DNA of 42,584 nucleotides from Thiotrichales bacterium (GTDB lineage Bacteria; Pseudomonadota; Gammaproteobacteria; Francisellales; CACEW01), in contig CANJQG010000012.1 of NCBI GenBank assembly GCA_947476405.1, positions 1-42,584 on the forward strand, given 5' to 3'. Each line of letters begins with the position of its first letter. Positions within the stretch are counted from its first letter, which is position 1. The position numbers and the translations under genes are program-made. This document shows, one piece after another, positions 6,646-13,922 of this stretch. The notes beneath the pieces are model-generated. The model saw only the letters and a program-made list of their open reading frames with translations, did not search any database and had not been told where the DNA came from.

Positions 6646-7086
6646 ATGGCACAAACAAACGTGAATTGGCAGGTCGTCAATGCTGAACTCGATCAGGTAC
6701 TGGGCAGTATGTCCAGCCTGAATGTGAATGCTGAAATTTGTGGCAACTGGATTTGGATTTCAGGTGACACAAGGCGGTATTCGCAGCAATTGAGAAAGCT
6801 TGGGTGCGAATTTTCAAAAGAAAAGACAATGTGGTTTTATGTTCCACGTTCATTGCCGAAGCTTGAGAAAAATCAGGATCGGACATTTACCATGGCCGAG
6901 ATTAGAGGATTTCATGGATCAAAGCACGTTAAATCAGCGCAGCAGCGATCCAGGTCGAGATCATCATCGAGATCATCATCGAAATCATCTAGCCCTATCT
7001 ATACAAGGGTTAGCGCCTGGGAAGTGTTCTCGCTCAAGGACATCCTGTCAAGATTGTTTTTCCTGTTTACCGCGGTTTATCGGTAA
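6646..7086 (+). CDS. Small protein with WIWISGDTR domain and Arg/Ser-rich tail
   Basis: 146 residues. Positions about 30-70 carry the compact pattern WIWISGDTR...LRKLGCEFSKEKTMWFY. It is seen in many small plasmid and ICE proteins and in some proteins annotated as DnaJ-like, where it reads GxWxWxSGDTxxxxxxLKxxGxxxxxxKxxWY. Its function is unknown. Residues about 100-120 form a short RS-type repeat of Arg and Ser, a low-complexity basic stretch that could bind nucleic acid. The last 25 residues are hydrophobic. Strong ribosome binding site (AAGGAG) inside a hairpin that can hide it. First gene of a run of maintenance or entry genes. Confidence 0.7.
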   Translation: MAQTNVNWQVVNAELDQVLGSMSSLNVNAEICGNWIWISGDTRRYSQQLRKLGCEFSKEKTMWFYVPRSLPKLEKNQDRTFTMAEIRGFHGSKHVKSAQQRSRSRSSSRSSSKSSSPIYTRVSAWEVFSLKDILSRLFFLFTAVYR

Positions 7087-7117
7087 CAGATAAGGCAATT
7101 TATTATTCATTTATCAA

Positions 7118-7174
7118 CCCATCTGGGGAAAGGCTCCAGATGGGGCTGTTTCCTCAGTTTTTAAGGAGAAAACA
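7118..7174 (+). promoter_or_regulatory. Two-hairpin leader (L2)
   Basis: A perfect 9-bp stem, CCCATCTGG (7118-7126) with CCAGATGGG (7136-7144), holds loop GGAAAGGCT. Then TGTTTCCTC (7147-7155) can pair at 8 of 9 positions with GAGAAAACA (7166-7174), covering the Shine-Dalgarno sequence of the GTG-started gene at 7176. Confidence 0.55.
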
Positions 7175-7175
7175 A

Positions 7176-7565
7176 GTGAACACATTCCAACAAACAAATT
7201 TTGATAAAGGATTTAAACAATGCTTTATCGAACAATTAAGCCGTTTTACGAATCCAAAGTTAGTCGGGAGTTTTCGCCAGCTTATGCTGACAGAAGCCAC
7301 TCGATCCTTCTTTGAAAAGTTAAACGCTTATTGGATAACGCGAGAAATCGCGTCCTTCCTCCCTGACTTGGCCAAAACGGGTGAAGCAGTCTTTGTCGTT
7401 AGATTAAGTTTTAACGCTAAGGGCTACGTTATTTTAACCGTTGTGGACGAGGATTTGGAAAGAGTCATCATTCAGTCGGATTCGCCGATTAAAGAAAGAG
7501 ATTTTAAATTCTATCTTTATCGCGATCAGATTGGGTTTACTTTACGACTCTACTCTGAAATCTAA
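7176..7565 (+). CDS. DUF6876-like protein
   Basis: 129 residues from the GTG at 7176, chosen because AAGGAG sits 7 bases upstream; the frame is also open from an ATG at 7140, but that lies inside the leader hairpin. The middle of the chain has the pattern LTEATRSFFEKLNAYWITREIASF followed by alternating strands. It resembles DUF6876, a family of small proteins found beside ssb and antirestriction genes on plasmids and ICEs (LTEG...GAYWL.D.IAS). Function is unknown. The neighbours (ssb, ardC-like) suggest an early-entry or maintenance role. Confidence 0.65.
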   Translation: MNTFQQTNFDKGFKQCFIEQLSRFTNPKLVGSFRQLMLTEATRSFFEKLNAYWITREIASFLPDLAKTGEAVFVVRLSFNAKGYVILTVVDEDLERVIIQSDSPIKERDFKFYLYRDQIGFTLRLYSEI

Positions 7566-7581
7566 TCAGGAAACCTGTTGG

Positions 7582-7614
7582 CCGCAATTGCGGGGAATCT
7601 CTCCGCTTTTGCGG
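7582..7614 (+). promoter_or_regulatory. Hairpin upstream of ssb (L3)
   Basis: CCGCAATTGCGG pairs with CCGCTTTTGCGG (10 of 12 positions) around loop GGAATCTCT, much like the first hairpins of L1 and L2. Unlike those, the ssb Shine-Dalgarno sequence (TGGAG near 7663) is about 50 bases further on and I see no strong stem covering it. Confidence 0.5.
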
Positions 7615-7675
7615 GGTAAATCCCTTCGGTTGTTGGTCAATTTATAACTAACCAAAAACTAAATGGAGAACTACT

Positions 7676-8038
7676 ATGTACTTAAATGAAATTAAAATGA
7701 TCGGCTATGTCGGTAAAGATCCTATCACTTCTGCTGAAGGCAAAAAACCTTTTGCGGCTTTTGATATCGCGATCACCAAGCGCTACACCCCCAAAGGTGA
7801 AGGTGCTGAACCGGTTGAGAAAACGCACTGGTATAACGTTGCCTGTTATGGACATCTTGCTCAGATAGCAGGAAGTCTGATTACCAAGGGTGCTCATGTT
7901 TTAATTACTGGCGAACTCGATACAACCGAGTGGACCAATAAAGAAAACGGAGAAGTCCGCCAGGGAGTGCGAATCGTGGCTAATAAGATTCTCTTGTTAG
8001 ACAAGAAAAACGCAGGCCCTGCGACAGCAGAAGCGTGA
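7676..8038 (+). CDS. ssb: Single-stranded DNA-binding protein
   Basis: 120 residues with a clear OB-fold SSB pattern: start MYLNEIKMIGYVGKDP, the FAAFDIAIT strand, WYNVACYGHLAQIAGSLITKGAHVLITGEL and the final strand VRIVANKILLL. It is short, with almost no flexible C-terminal tail and without the acidic DDxPF-type tip used to recruit partners, as in many plasmid and ICE-encoded SSBs. It would coat single-stranded DNA during conjugative entry or element replication. ATGGAGAAC gives a good ribosome binding site 8 bases before the ATG. It lies in the same run as the ArdC-like gene. Confidence 0.93.
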   Translation: MYLNEIKMIGYVGKDPITSAEGKKPFAAFDIAITKRYTPKGEGAEPVEKTHWYNVACYGHLAQIAGSLITKGAHVLITGELDTTEWTNKENGEVRQGVRIVANKILLLDKKNAGPATAEA

Positions 8039-8057
8039 GACTCTTTTTAAATATCAA

Positions 8058-8119
8058 CCCCACGTCAGGGAAACACTTCCCTGGCATGGGGGTGTTTCTC
8101 TGACAATTTGGAGAAACAC
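8058..8119 (+). promoter_or_regulatory. Two-hairpin leader covering the ribosome binding site (L4)
   Basis: CCCCACGTCAGGG (8058-8070) pairs with CCCTGGCATGGGG (8079-8091) with one mismatch. Then GTGTTTCTC (8092-8100) pairs perfectly over 9 bp with GAGAAACAC (8111-8119). This second stem contains the Shine-Dalgarno GGAG and ends at the base before the ATG at 8120. Confidence 0.65.
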
Positions 8120-9028
8120 ATGAAAAAAGAAGCGCACAAGGATTTAATAGAAAAGATACAACAAGCATTCAACAAAGGTGTTAAACCCTGGGTTGCACCG
8201 TTTGGCCGTCCCACATTGAGACGGGCTGAAAACTTTCTCACCAAAACCAAGTATCAAGGCGTCAATTCCATTTTGTTATTAATGGAGGCGTACGCTAGGG
8301 GATTTTCCTCAAATGCTTGGCTGACCTACAAGCAGATTGCTGCATTGAAAGGCAAAGTGAGAAAAGGTGAGGTGTCAACACGGATTTTCTTCTTCACCTA
8401 TGTGGAGAAAAAAGACGATGAGACCAAACAGGTCAATCCTGATAAAGAAGTTGAGTTAGTCCCTCGCTGGAAGTATTTCAATGTTTTCAATGTAGATCAA
8501 ACCGAAGGGTTAGTTCTACCGGAAACAAAGAATCTTGCAGAAGGGAATCCCGTCAGCAACATCTCAGTTGATGATTTTGTTTTGCAAACCAAAGCAGAGA
8601 TTCAACACTCAGACAAAAAAGCGGCCTTCTACAGTCCTGGTTTTGATTTGATCCATTTACCGTATCAAAAACATTTCCACTCTGTAGATGCCTATTACGC
8701 CACCTTGCTCCATGAACTTGTTCATTGGACAGGGCATCGTAAGCGGCTGGATCGCCTTCAAATGGGCAACCGTTTTGGTGATAAAGCGTACGCATTTGAA
8801 GAGTTGGTGGCCGAACTGGGATCCACATTTTTGTCCACCGACTTAAATGTGAATTCAGATATTGAAAACCACGCCTCCTATCTGGCGGATTGGTCGAAAT
8901 TATTAAATGACAAACACATGGCATTTTTTAAAGCGGCTGCTCTGGCAGAAAAGGCAGTGCAGTATCTGCATGACTTAACCACTCAAAAATCAGGAAAACA
9001 GCTTGAACTTTTAGATCAGGCTGCGTAA
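8120..9028 (+). CDS. ardC: ArdC-like antirestriction protein (zincin domain)
   Basis: 302 residues from ATG 8120, chosen over the TTG at 8108 because GGAG (8110-8113) serves it. The N-terminal ArdC/DUF1738 single-stranded DNA-binding domain covers about 1-130 (KPWVAPFGRP, YQGVNSILL, WLTYKQIAALKGKVRKGE). The C-terminal zincin-like peptidase domain has H198-E199-x-x-H202 in LLHELVHWTGH, followed by a conserved downstream EELVAELGS. ArdC proteins protect single-stranded DNA entering a new host and are common in the leading region of conjugative elements. Position after ssb fits this. Its leader can hide the ribosome binding site, so output may be switched. Confidence 0.88.
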   Translation: MKKEAHKDLIEKIQQAFNKGVKPWVAPFGRPTLRRAENFLTKTKYQGVNSILLLMEAYARGFSSNAWLTYKQIAALKGKVRKGEVSTRIFFFTYVEKKDDETKQVNPDKEVELVPRWKYFNVFNVDQTEGLVLPETKNLAEGNPVSNISVDDFVLQTKAEIQHSDKKAAFYSPGFDLIHLPYQKHFHSVDAYYATLLHELVHWTGHRKRLDRLQMGNRFGDKAYAFEELVAELGSTFLSTDLNVNSDIENHASYLADWSKLLNDKHMAFFKAAALAEKAVQYLHDLTTQKSGKQLELLDQAA

Positions 9029-9038
9029 GGAGACCAAA

Positions 9039-9530
9039 ATGAAGCCCAAACTGTTTAACACCAAAGACCCCGTCGCATCATACGATTCCTACGAAGCGTA
9101 TCGAGCCGCAGTTGATTATTTCATCGAGGATGGTGCTTCTTCCAACGAAGAAGAGGCCGCCAAACATGAAGATTTTGACTGGCGGGTCGGCGAATACGAT
9201 GGAATGTATTGGTCTGACATGGAAGCAGAAGTGCAAACCCTGTGTGATAAGTATTTTAAGAATGGTGCCGGTTTGATTTGCCCCAGCTTCGGCTGGAGGA
9301 GAGCTGCCTGTGCATCAGACTTTCATAGCAACGCTTTTGAGGCCTATCAAAAGGCTTATCTCAGCGAGTGTACTATCAGGGTCTATCTCAAAAAGAATCC
9401 AATTTTGGGAATATACCTGGATGTTGCAGTGGCGCATCACGACAGCCCCACAGGAGATCACTTTTTTCTGGTAAGGAAAAAATATTATGCAGATTTCATC
9501 CGAAATAATTTTGAATTGAAGGCTGCATAG
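9039..9530 (+). CDS. Hypothetical acidic protein
   Basis: 163 residues, starting 10 bases after the ArdC-like stop with AAGGAG just upstream, so it is co-transcribed. The N-terminal half is very acidic (about 30-60: DYFIEDGASSNEEEAAKHED) and aromatic. The C-terminal half alternates strands with HHDSPTGDHFFLVRKKYY. I do not recognise a family. Acidic proteins next to antirestriction genes sometimes mimic DNA, but that is a guess here. No membrane segment or signal peptide. Confidence 0.65.
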   Translation: MKPKLFNTKDPVASYDSYEAYRAAVDYFIEDGASSNEEEAAKHEDFDWRVGEYDGMYWSDMEAEVQTLCDKYFKNGAGLICPSFGWRRAACASDFHSNAFEAYQKAYLSECTIRVYLKKNPILGIYLDVAVAHHDSPTGDHFFLVRKKYYADFIRNNFELKAA

Positions 9531-9553
9531 TCATTAACTTAAAGGAGACCATA

Positions 9554-9730
9554 ATGGGAGTATTAGAAAAGCTTGAATCGAGTATATTTGGAATGGAAGT
9601 TGAGTTGAGCCATATCACTCAACATGCCAGCAATCTTGATGTCAGCAAGAAGATGCAGTTAATCGATCTTGCCAGTCAATTGATTGCGTTGGCCAGACCA
9701 AATATCAATTCGAATGTTTCTGCATCATGA
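9554..9730 (+). CDS. Small hypothetical protein, 58 residues
   Basis: ATG at 9554 with AAAGGAGACC upstream, the same ribosome binding site style as its neighbour; stop TGA at 9728-9730. The protein starts MGVLEKLESSIFG, has one or two amphipathic helices with LIDLASQLIALARP, and has no recognised family. Last gene of the maintenance run, 21 bases before a clear terminator. Confidence 0.65.
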   Translation: MGVLEKLESSIFGMEVELSHITQHASNLDVSKKMQLIDLASQLIALARPNINSNVSAS

Positions 9731-9751
9731 TTTTTATGCGGGATGGTAAAA

Positions 9752-9783
9752 GGACAGTGCGGTTTCGTGCTGTCCTTTTTTAT
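9752..9783 (+). terminator. Rho-independent terminator
   Basis: GGACAGTGC pairs with GTGCTGTCC (two G-U pairs) around GGTTTC, followed at once by a T-rich run (TTTTTTATTTTT). It closes the 6646-9730 gene run. Confidence 0.85.
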
Positions 9784-9914
9784 TTTTAACCAATCTTTAT
9801 ATTGAATAATCATATCGTTATCAATTATGCTAGCGGTGGTTATGCAAGTTTTACTAGTTTTTTGATTTAAAAAGCGTTACTACTAGTGATAGGTCCCATT
9901 ATCGGAAGTAATAA

Positions 9915-11003
9915 ATGAAAGAAACCACTCACTCAGTCCAAAATGCAATTCAACAAAATTTTGACCCTATTTATCAAGCTGTCTCTGATTTAGTCCGGCA
10001 AGCCCGAACCAATGTTTTAAAGTCAGTCAATCATGAGCAGGTGCTTGCCTATTGGCATATTGGCCGCAAAATTGTTGAGGAAGAGCAGGCGGGCTCTGAT
10101 AGGGCCGAATATGGGAAACGTTTGTTGGATGTTTTGTCAGAAAAATTGACCACTGAATTTGGACGAGGCTTTTCTTCTGGGACGCTGCGAGGATTCAGAC
10201 AATTCTATCTCACCTATAAAGATCGAATTTGCTCCGAGGCTCGGAGCGAATCTCACAATCAACTTAGCTTTGATCCAAATTTATCCTGGACACACTATAA
10301 AATCTTGATGCGTGAGGCCAGGCCTGATGTACGGCGCTTTTATGAGATTGAAGCCGCAAAGCATTACTGGTCTACTCCACAGTTGGATCGTCAAATGGGC
10401 GCTTTTCTTTTTGAACGCCTGAGTGCAAGTAAAGATGAGGCCAGTGTTTTGGCATTGGCCAATGAAGGTCATGTTATTCGTAGGCCTGAAGATGCCTTGA
10501 AAGAACCGCTTATCTTGGATTTTTTAGGCTATAAATCCCATCAGAGTTATACAGAAACTGATTTGGAAACCGCGATTATTTCGCACCTGCAAGACTTTCT
10601 TTTGGAGTTGGGCAGCGGCTTTGCCTTTATTGGCCGCCAAAAAAGATTGACCATTGAAGGAGATCATTTTTACCCTGATCTTGTTTTTTATCATGTTTTA
10701 TTAAAGTGTTACGTAATAATTGAACTCAAGACCGGAGCCGCAACGCATGGCGATATGGGGCAATTATTGATGTATGTGAACTATTATGATCGAGCCTTAA
10801 AACGGCATGATGATGGCCCAACCATTGGCTTACTGTTATGTGCAAATAAAAATGATGCTGTCGTAAAATATACACTCCCTGAAAATAATCAACAGATTTT
10901 TGCCAAAAAATATCAGCTTCATCTCCCCACGGAAGCAGAGCTTTCTGCGGAGCTGAGTCGCGAAATCAAAATTATTGAAGAGAAGTTAACCCATGACGAA
11001 TAA
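9915..11003 (+). CDS. YhcG/DUF1016-family PD-(D/E)XK nuclease
   Basis: 362 residues. The N-terminal DUF1016 domain (about 20-190) has VLAYWHIGRKIVEEEQ, LSWTHYKILMR and FYEIEAAKHYWSTPQLDRQ. The C-terminal nuclease domain has D255 in YPDLVFY and E270-x-K272 in VIIELKTG, the PD-(D/E)XK active site. Family members are found in restriction, transposition and defence settings, often as single cargo genes. It follows a terminator, so it likely has its own promoter in the AT-rich 9785-9914. Its stop overlaps the start of the 89-codon frame by 11 bases, and an integrase fragment lies behind that. Confidence 0.88.
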   Translation: MKETTHSVQNAIQQNFDPIYQAVSDLVRQARTNVLKSVNHEQVLAYWHIGRKIVEEEQAGSDRAEYGKRLLDVLSEKLTTEFGRGFSSGTLRGFRQFYLTYKDRICSEARSESHNQLSFDPNLSWTHYKILMREARPDVRRFYEIEAAKHYWSTPQLDRQMGAFLFERLSASKDEASVLALANEGHVIRRPEDALKEPLILDFLGYKSHQSYTETDLETAIISHLQDFLLELGSGFAFIGRQKRLTIEGDHFYPDLVFYHVLLKCYVIIELKTGAATHGDMGQLLMYVNYYDRALKRHDDGPTIGLLLCANKNDAVVKYTLPENNQQIFAKKYQLHLPTEAELSAELSREIKIIEEKLTHDE

Positions 11004-11262
11004 AATCTCAAAATTACCTGAACAGACAGAATGGGCGCAAGCCGAAGCGCGAATAAAAGAAAGAGCACTCCAATATGTGCAGGATCCTGAGTTAGATGCC
11101 TATGCTTTGAGTGCATTATCCGCTCGCTTGCCCAAAATACCCTTCGTTGCTATGAAAGTGCTATCAAAATTTTTTGGCGGTGGTGCGAGGGAAGAGGGTT
11201 TAATCCCATGCCGGCCACAGCCTACGTCGTGGCTTTATCACCTCTGGTCTTCAAAATGGTAA
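10993..11262 (+). CDS. Hypothetical protein with scrambled 3' end
   Basis: 89 codons, translation-coupled to the nuclease gene (11-base overlap; GAAGAG upstream). Residues 1 to about 70 look like a real protein, with a charged helix and ALSALSARLPKIPFVAMKVL. The last 20 or so codons run through an integrase remnant that is read in another frame, so the original C-terminus seems lost by a junction near 11190-11205. No family recognised. It may be a broken partner of the nuclease or simply debris. Confidence 0.4.
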   Translation: MTNKISKLPEQTEWAQAEARIKERALQYVQDPELDAYALSALSARLPKIPFVAMKVLSKFFGGGAREEGLIPCRPQPTSWLYHLWSSKW

Positions 11263-11371
11263 AAGATTTGAAAAATTGATCGCTGTGACGGGGCAGACGC
11301 CTAAGACACTTTTTGAGTATTATGAAGATGTGAATCATTTTGAAGATCATGCTGGCGAGGGATTACTTTAA
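11204..11371 (+). pseudogene. Tyrosine integrase, C-terminal fragment
   Basis: In the frame ending with the TAA at 11369-11371, the last 55 codons read SHAGHSLRRGFITSG...LIAVTGQTPKTLFEYYED. This contains the HxLRR catalytic box (GHSLRRGF) and the TG(H/Q)...YY end of a tyrosine recombinase. A TAA at 11201-11203 closes the frame upstream, and no N-terminal part is present. The fragment differs from the two recombinases at 4348-6074, so it marks an older integration or rearrangement. Confidence 0.75.
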
Positions 11372-11374
11372 ATT

Positions 11375-12388
11375 ATGAGAGCATCTAATAATGCTACAAA
11401 AATGCAATGCATTGAGATCCATTCGCCTGATAATTTAATTGACACATTGATAAGCCTAAAAAAAGAGGGTTTTGTTTTTAGAGGACAGGCGAAGGCAAGC
11501 TGGAGTCTAACCCCTAGCGCGTTTAGAGAAGCCATTCGTGATCAAAGAGAGCAGTTATTTCCTGTCTCGAAAAATCTAATTATCACTCAATGGATTCATA
11601 GTCCAGAGGTTTTGAGTTGTATTAATGGGCAGTTCTGGGGGCCACCTATAAGTAATCCCAGCCAACTTTATGGATTTTCTCCTCTTTGTAAGTGGCTTAT
11701 TTTTCTTATTCAATATAACTATTATAGGCACAAATATTCAGAAGATAACCCAACGAAAATAAGTGAAGAAGAGAAAAATTTTCTTGACCAGTATGCCGCT
11801 TACGGGGGAAAAGACTATTGGGCTCAAAAAAGTACTTTTGTTCATTTTTTTAATAGCTATCTACCCTCTCTTATGAAATACATACTAGCAGATAGAGTGC
11901 ACCATCAGCCCATATTTGAAGATATTACAGGCCTAGATGAGACCTATCCTCAGCATTATGCAGACCCCACAAGCATCTTGGATTGGTCATATAATCCACT
12001 AATTGCGATTTTTTTCGCTCTTGAGCTTGATAAAGAAATCGCGTATGACTCTCCTATTATTTTTTCAACTAGATTGCCAAATGAGCCATTTTCAATTTAT
12101 GCGCTAAAAATTAATCAAAAACAAGGCCCTATTCAATTAAGGCCAAAATGCCCAAGTATTTATAATCAGAGGGCTGAAAGGCAAGAGGGCACCTTCACAT
12201 ATTTTTCTAAAGCATGTTCTTTTTTTATGACGCATGCCATATTTCCAATGGTGGAAAATTTTGTTGGTGAAGCATCATTCACCTTAAAAAAGATTAATTT
12301 TTCACCTTCTCAGAAACACATTGATCATTTACGTGTCTTATTGAACAATGTAAAAATTTCTCGGAAATTTTTACTGCCTGACGCATAG
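11375..12388 (+). CDS. FRG-domain protein
   Basis: 337 residues. The FRG signature is present as FVFRGQAKASWSLTPSAFR (about 33-51) and the later box HYADPTSILDWSYNPLIAIFFAL (about 192-214). FRG proteins often sit in mobile-element and defence islands; their activity is not well known. No membrane span. The ATG at 11375 starts 3 bases after the integrase fragment stop without a clear ribosome binding site, and an ATG at 11402 is an alternative start. It is followed by a HEPN gene in the same direction 85 bases later, so the two may form one unit. Confidence 0.8.
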   Translation: MRASNNATKMQCIEIHSPDNLIDTLISLKKEGFVFRGQAKASWSLTPSAFREAIRDQREQLFPVSKNLIITQWIHSPEVLSCINGQFWGPPISNPSQLYGFSPLCKWLIFLIQYNYYRHKYSEDNPTKISEEEKNFLDQYAAYGGKDYWAQKSTFVHFFNSYLPSLMKYILADRVHHQPIFEDITGLDETYPQHYADPTSILDWSYNPLIAIFFALELDKEIAYDSPIIFSTRLPNEPFSIYALKINQKQGPIQLRPKCPSIYNQRAERQEGTFTYFSKACSFFMTHAIFPMVENFVGEASFTLKKINFSPSQKHIDHLRVLLNNVKISRKFLLPDA

Positions 12389-12473
12389 TAAAATTTCTAT
12401 TAGGGGATCTCGGCCATAGCACGCATAAAATGGCTTGTGACTGCGTTTTTTCTCATATAAAATAAAGGCAACT

Positions 12474-13754
12474 ATGATTTTAAGGGAAAAATCTATGCAA
12501 CAAGAAGTTAAGGCTTTTTTAAGCCATGCCCAAACATGTTATGTCTCTCAGGAAGAGTTTTTGAGGATAAAAAGGGAAAATCAACGAATATCATACTTTG
12601 GGATTAATGGCTTGTATTTTATTGAAGGTGCGGAATTAAAAAACCTGCAAGATGTTTGCATAAAAATAATTCATACAAAGCATGGTAGAGATATAATCAC
12701 TGATAAGGAAATTGTCTCAATTTTAGAAAATAATGTCATGGTTCAAAAAGTTACAGGCCAAGATATGTCAGGTCAAGTACTTAAAAGCTTAGAAGAGCTT
12801 AGCTGTAAAAACATACATTACATTGCCTCTAATTATGCGATTCGGTTAAATGGCGTATCTGAGTTTAGTATTGGCCCCATTACATGTAAGCTAACTAAAG
12901 ATTTGAAATCAAAATTTCCCGAAGCATTAGAAGATGCAAATATTGTGATCGATCAGACATCGCAGCCTGGCGGCCACAATGAACTCGATCCATTGTTATT
13001 CCCTCTGTCAGAGCAGTGCTTTATTATTTCTATGAAGTGTAGCTTTGGAGCGGCAGATAGATTCGCTCAAACTAATATTGAAGTTGCCCTTTCATTACTG
13101 CGGTTCTATCTATTCAAACATAAGATGACTTTTGGCCATTTTCCCTATATAAACAGCCTTGACCCATTGTCTTTTCAACAACGAGAAAGGAAAAGAAAAT
13201 CAATAATAATAGAGGGTGGTAAAAATAATAATGGTGTTATTTTTACAAACCACCCGATATATGAAGTCAATCAACATGTTATAGACGCGCTTGCAAATGA
13301 TGACTTTTATAATGTTTGTGATGCAATTTTTAATGCCCCAGATAAAACCATTAATGCACCATTAAAAAAGGCGTTAAGCTGGATGACAAAAGCGAGGCAA
13401 TCAGATGACTGGTCTCTTAGATTTCTTTTCTTTTTTACAGCGCTGGAAGCTTTATTGGCAGACGAAGGCAAGCAAGGCCCTGTAACTGACATATTGGCAA
13501 GAAATATTGCTGCAATTGTTGCAGATGTGGAGTTTAGAGAGGATGTTTTTTGTGAAATTAAAAAGCTTTATGATATTAGGAGCAAATTAATTCATGCTGG
13601 AGCTAACGGTGTTGTTTCTGAAGCTGCATGTGCTTCATTACAACTCTATGCTGAAACCGTCTGTCTGAAAATTATCAACACCTCATTAAATCTGCCAAAT
13701 TTAGACTTCCAAAAGAAACTTAAAAAGGTATCTTTTGGGCTGGAGTGGACTTGA
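12474..13754 (+). CDS. Apea-like HEPN protein, putative RNase
   Basis: 426 residues (or 421 from the ATG at 12489, which has AAGGG upstream). The C-terminal third has the Apea-like HEPN pattern: WMTKARQSDDWSLRFLFFFTALEALL, then LYDIRSKLIHAG. R369 and H374 form the R-x4-H motif of catalytic HEPN ribonucleases. The N-terminal 290 residues are unassigned. HEPN proteins with an intact R-x4-H often act as toxins or abortive-infection effectors. The FRG protein upstream could be a partner or control subunit (inference). No antitoxin-like small gene is seen next to it. Confidence 0.8.
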   Translation: MILREKSMQQEVKAFLSHAQTCYVSQEEFLRIKRENQRISYFGINGLYFIEGAELKNLQDVCIKIIHTKHGRDIITDKEIVSILENNVMVQKVTGQDMSGQVLKSLEELSCKNIHYIASNYAIRLNGVSEFSIGPITCKLTKDLKSKFPEALEDANIVIDQTSQPGGHNELDPLLFPLSEQCFIISMKCSFGAADRFAQTNIEVALSLLRFYLFKHKMTFGHFPYINSLDPLSFQQRERKRKSIIIEGGKNNNGVIFTNHPIYEVNQHVIDALANDDFYNVCDAIFNAPDKTINAPLKKALSWMTKARQSDDWSLRFLFFFTALEALLADEGKQGPVTDILARNIAAIVADVEFREDVFCEIKKLYDIRSKLIHAGANGVVSEAACASLQLYAETVCLKIINTSLNLPNLDFQKKLKKVSFGLEWT

Positions 13755-13818
13755 ATTTTTTGATACTGTCTGATTTTTTTTGTCTCGTATAATAACGATT
13801 ATGTTGAGTTATAGACAG

Positions 13819-13843
13819 GTTGCACTATAATCTAACTTGCAAC
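13819..13843. repeat. Inverted repeat with TATAGT-like loop
   Basis: GTTGC at 13819-13823 and GCAAC at 13839-13843 pair around a 15-base loop. Read on the minus strand, the loop ends with TATAGT before GCAAC, as in the hairpins of the 3530 and 6137 leaders. It lies downstream of the minus-strand effector-like genes. The match is short and may be chance. Confidence 0.3.
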
Positions 13844-13922
13844 GCAAGGCTCCAGAGCATGTGCTTTCTTGCATATAACCCACACATCTCCGGAGTTATC
13901 TAGCGCTCCGTAGCGCCAGGCT

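Noticed and set aside
9785..9914. att site or small RNA between the terminator and the DUF1016 gene
   Set aside because: The stretch is AT-rich with only short imperfect repeats (for example two ACTAGT-like words); no partner repeat was found elsewhere in the window.
13860..13922. Terminator for the effector-like genes at the GCGC/GCGC hairpin near 13900-13918
   Set aside because: A stem is present, but no T-rich run follows it in the direction of transcription.
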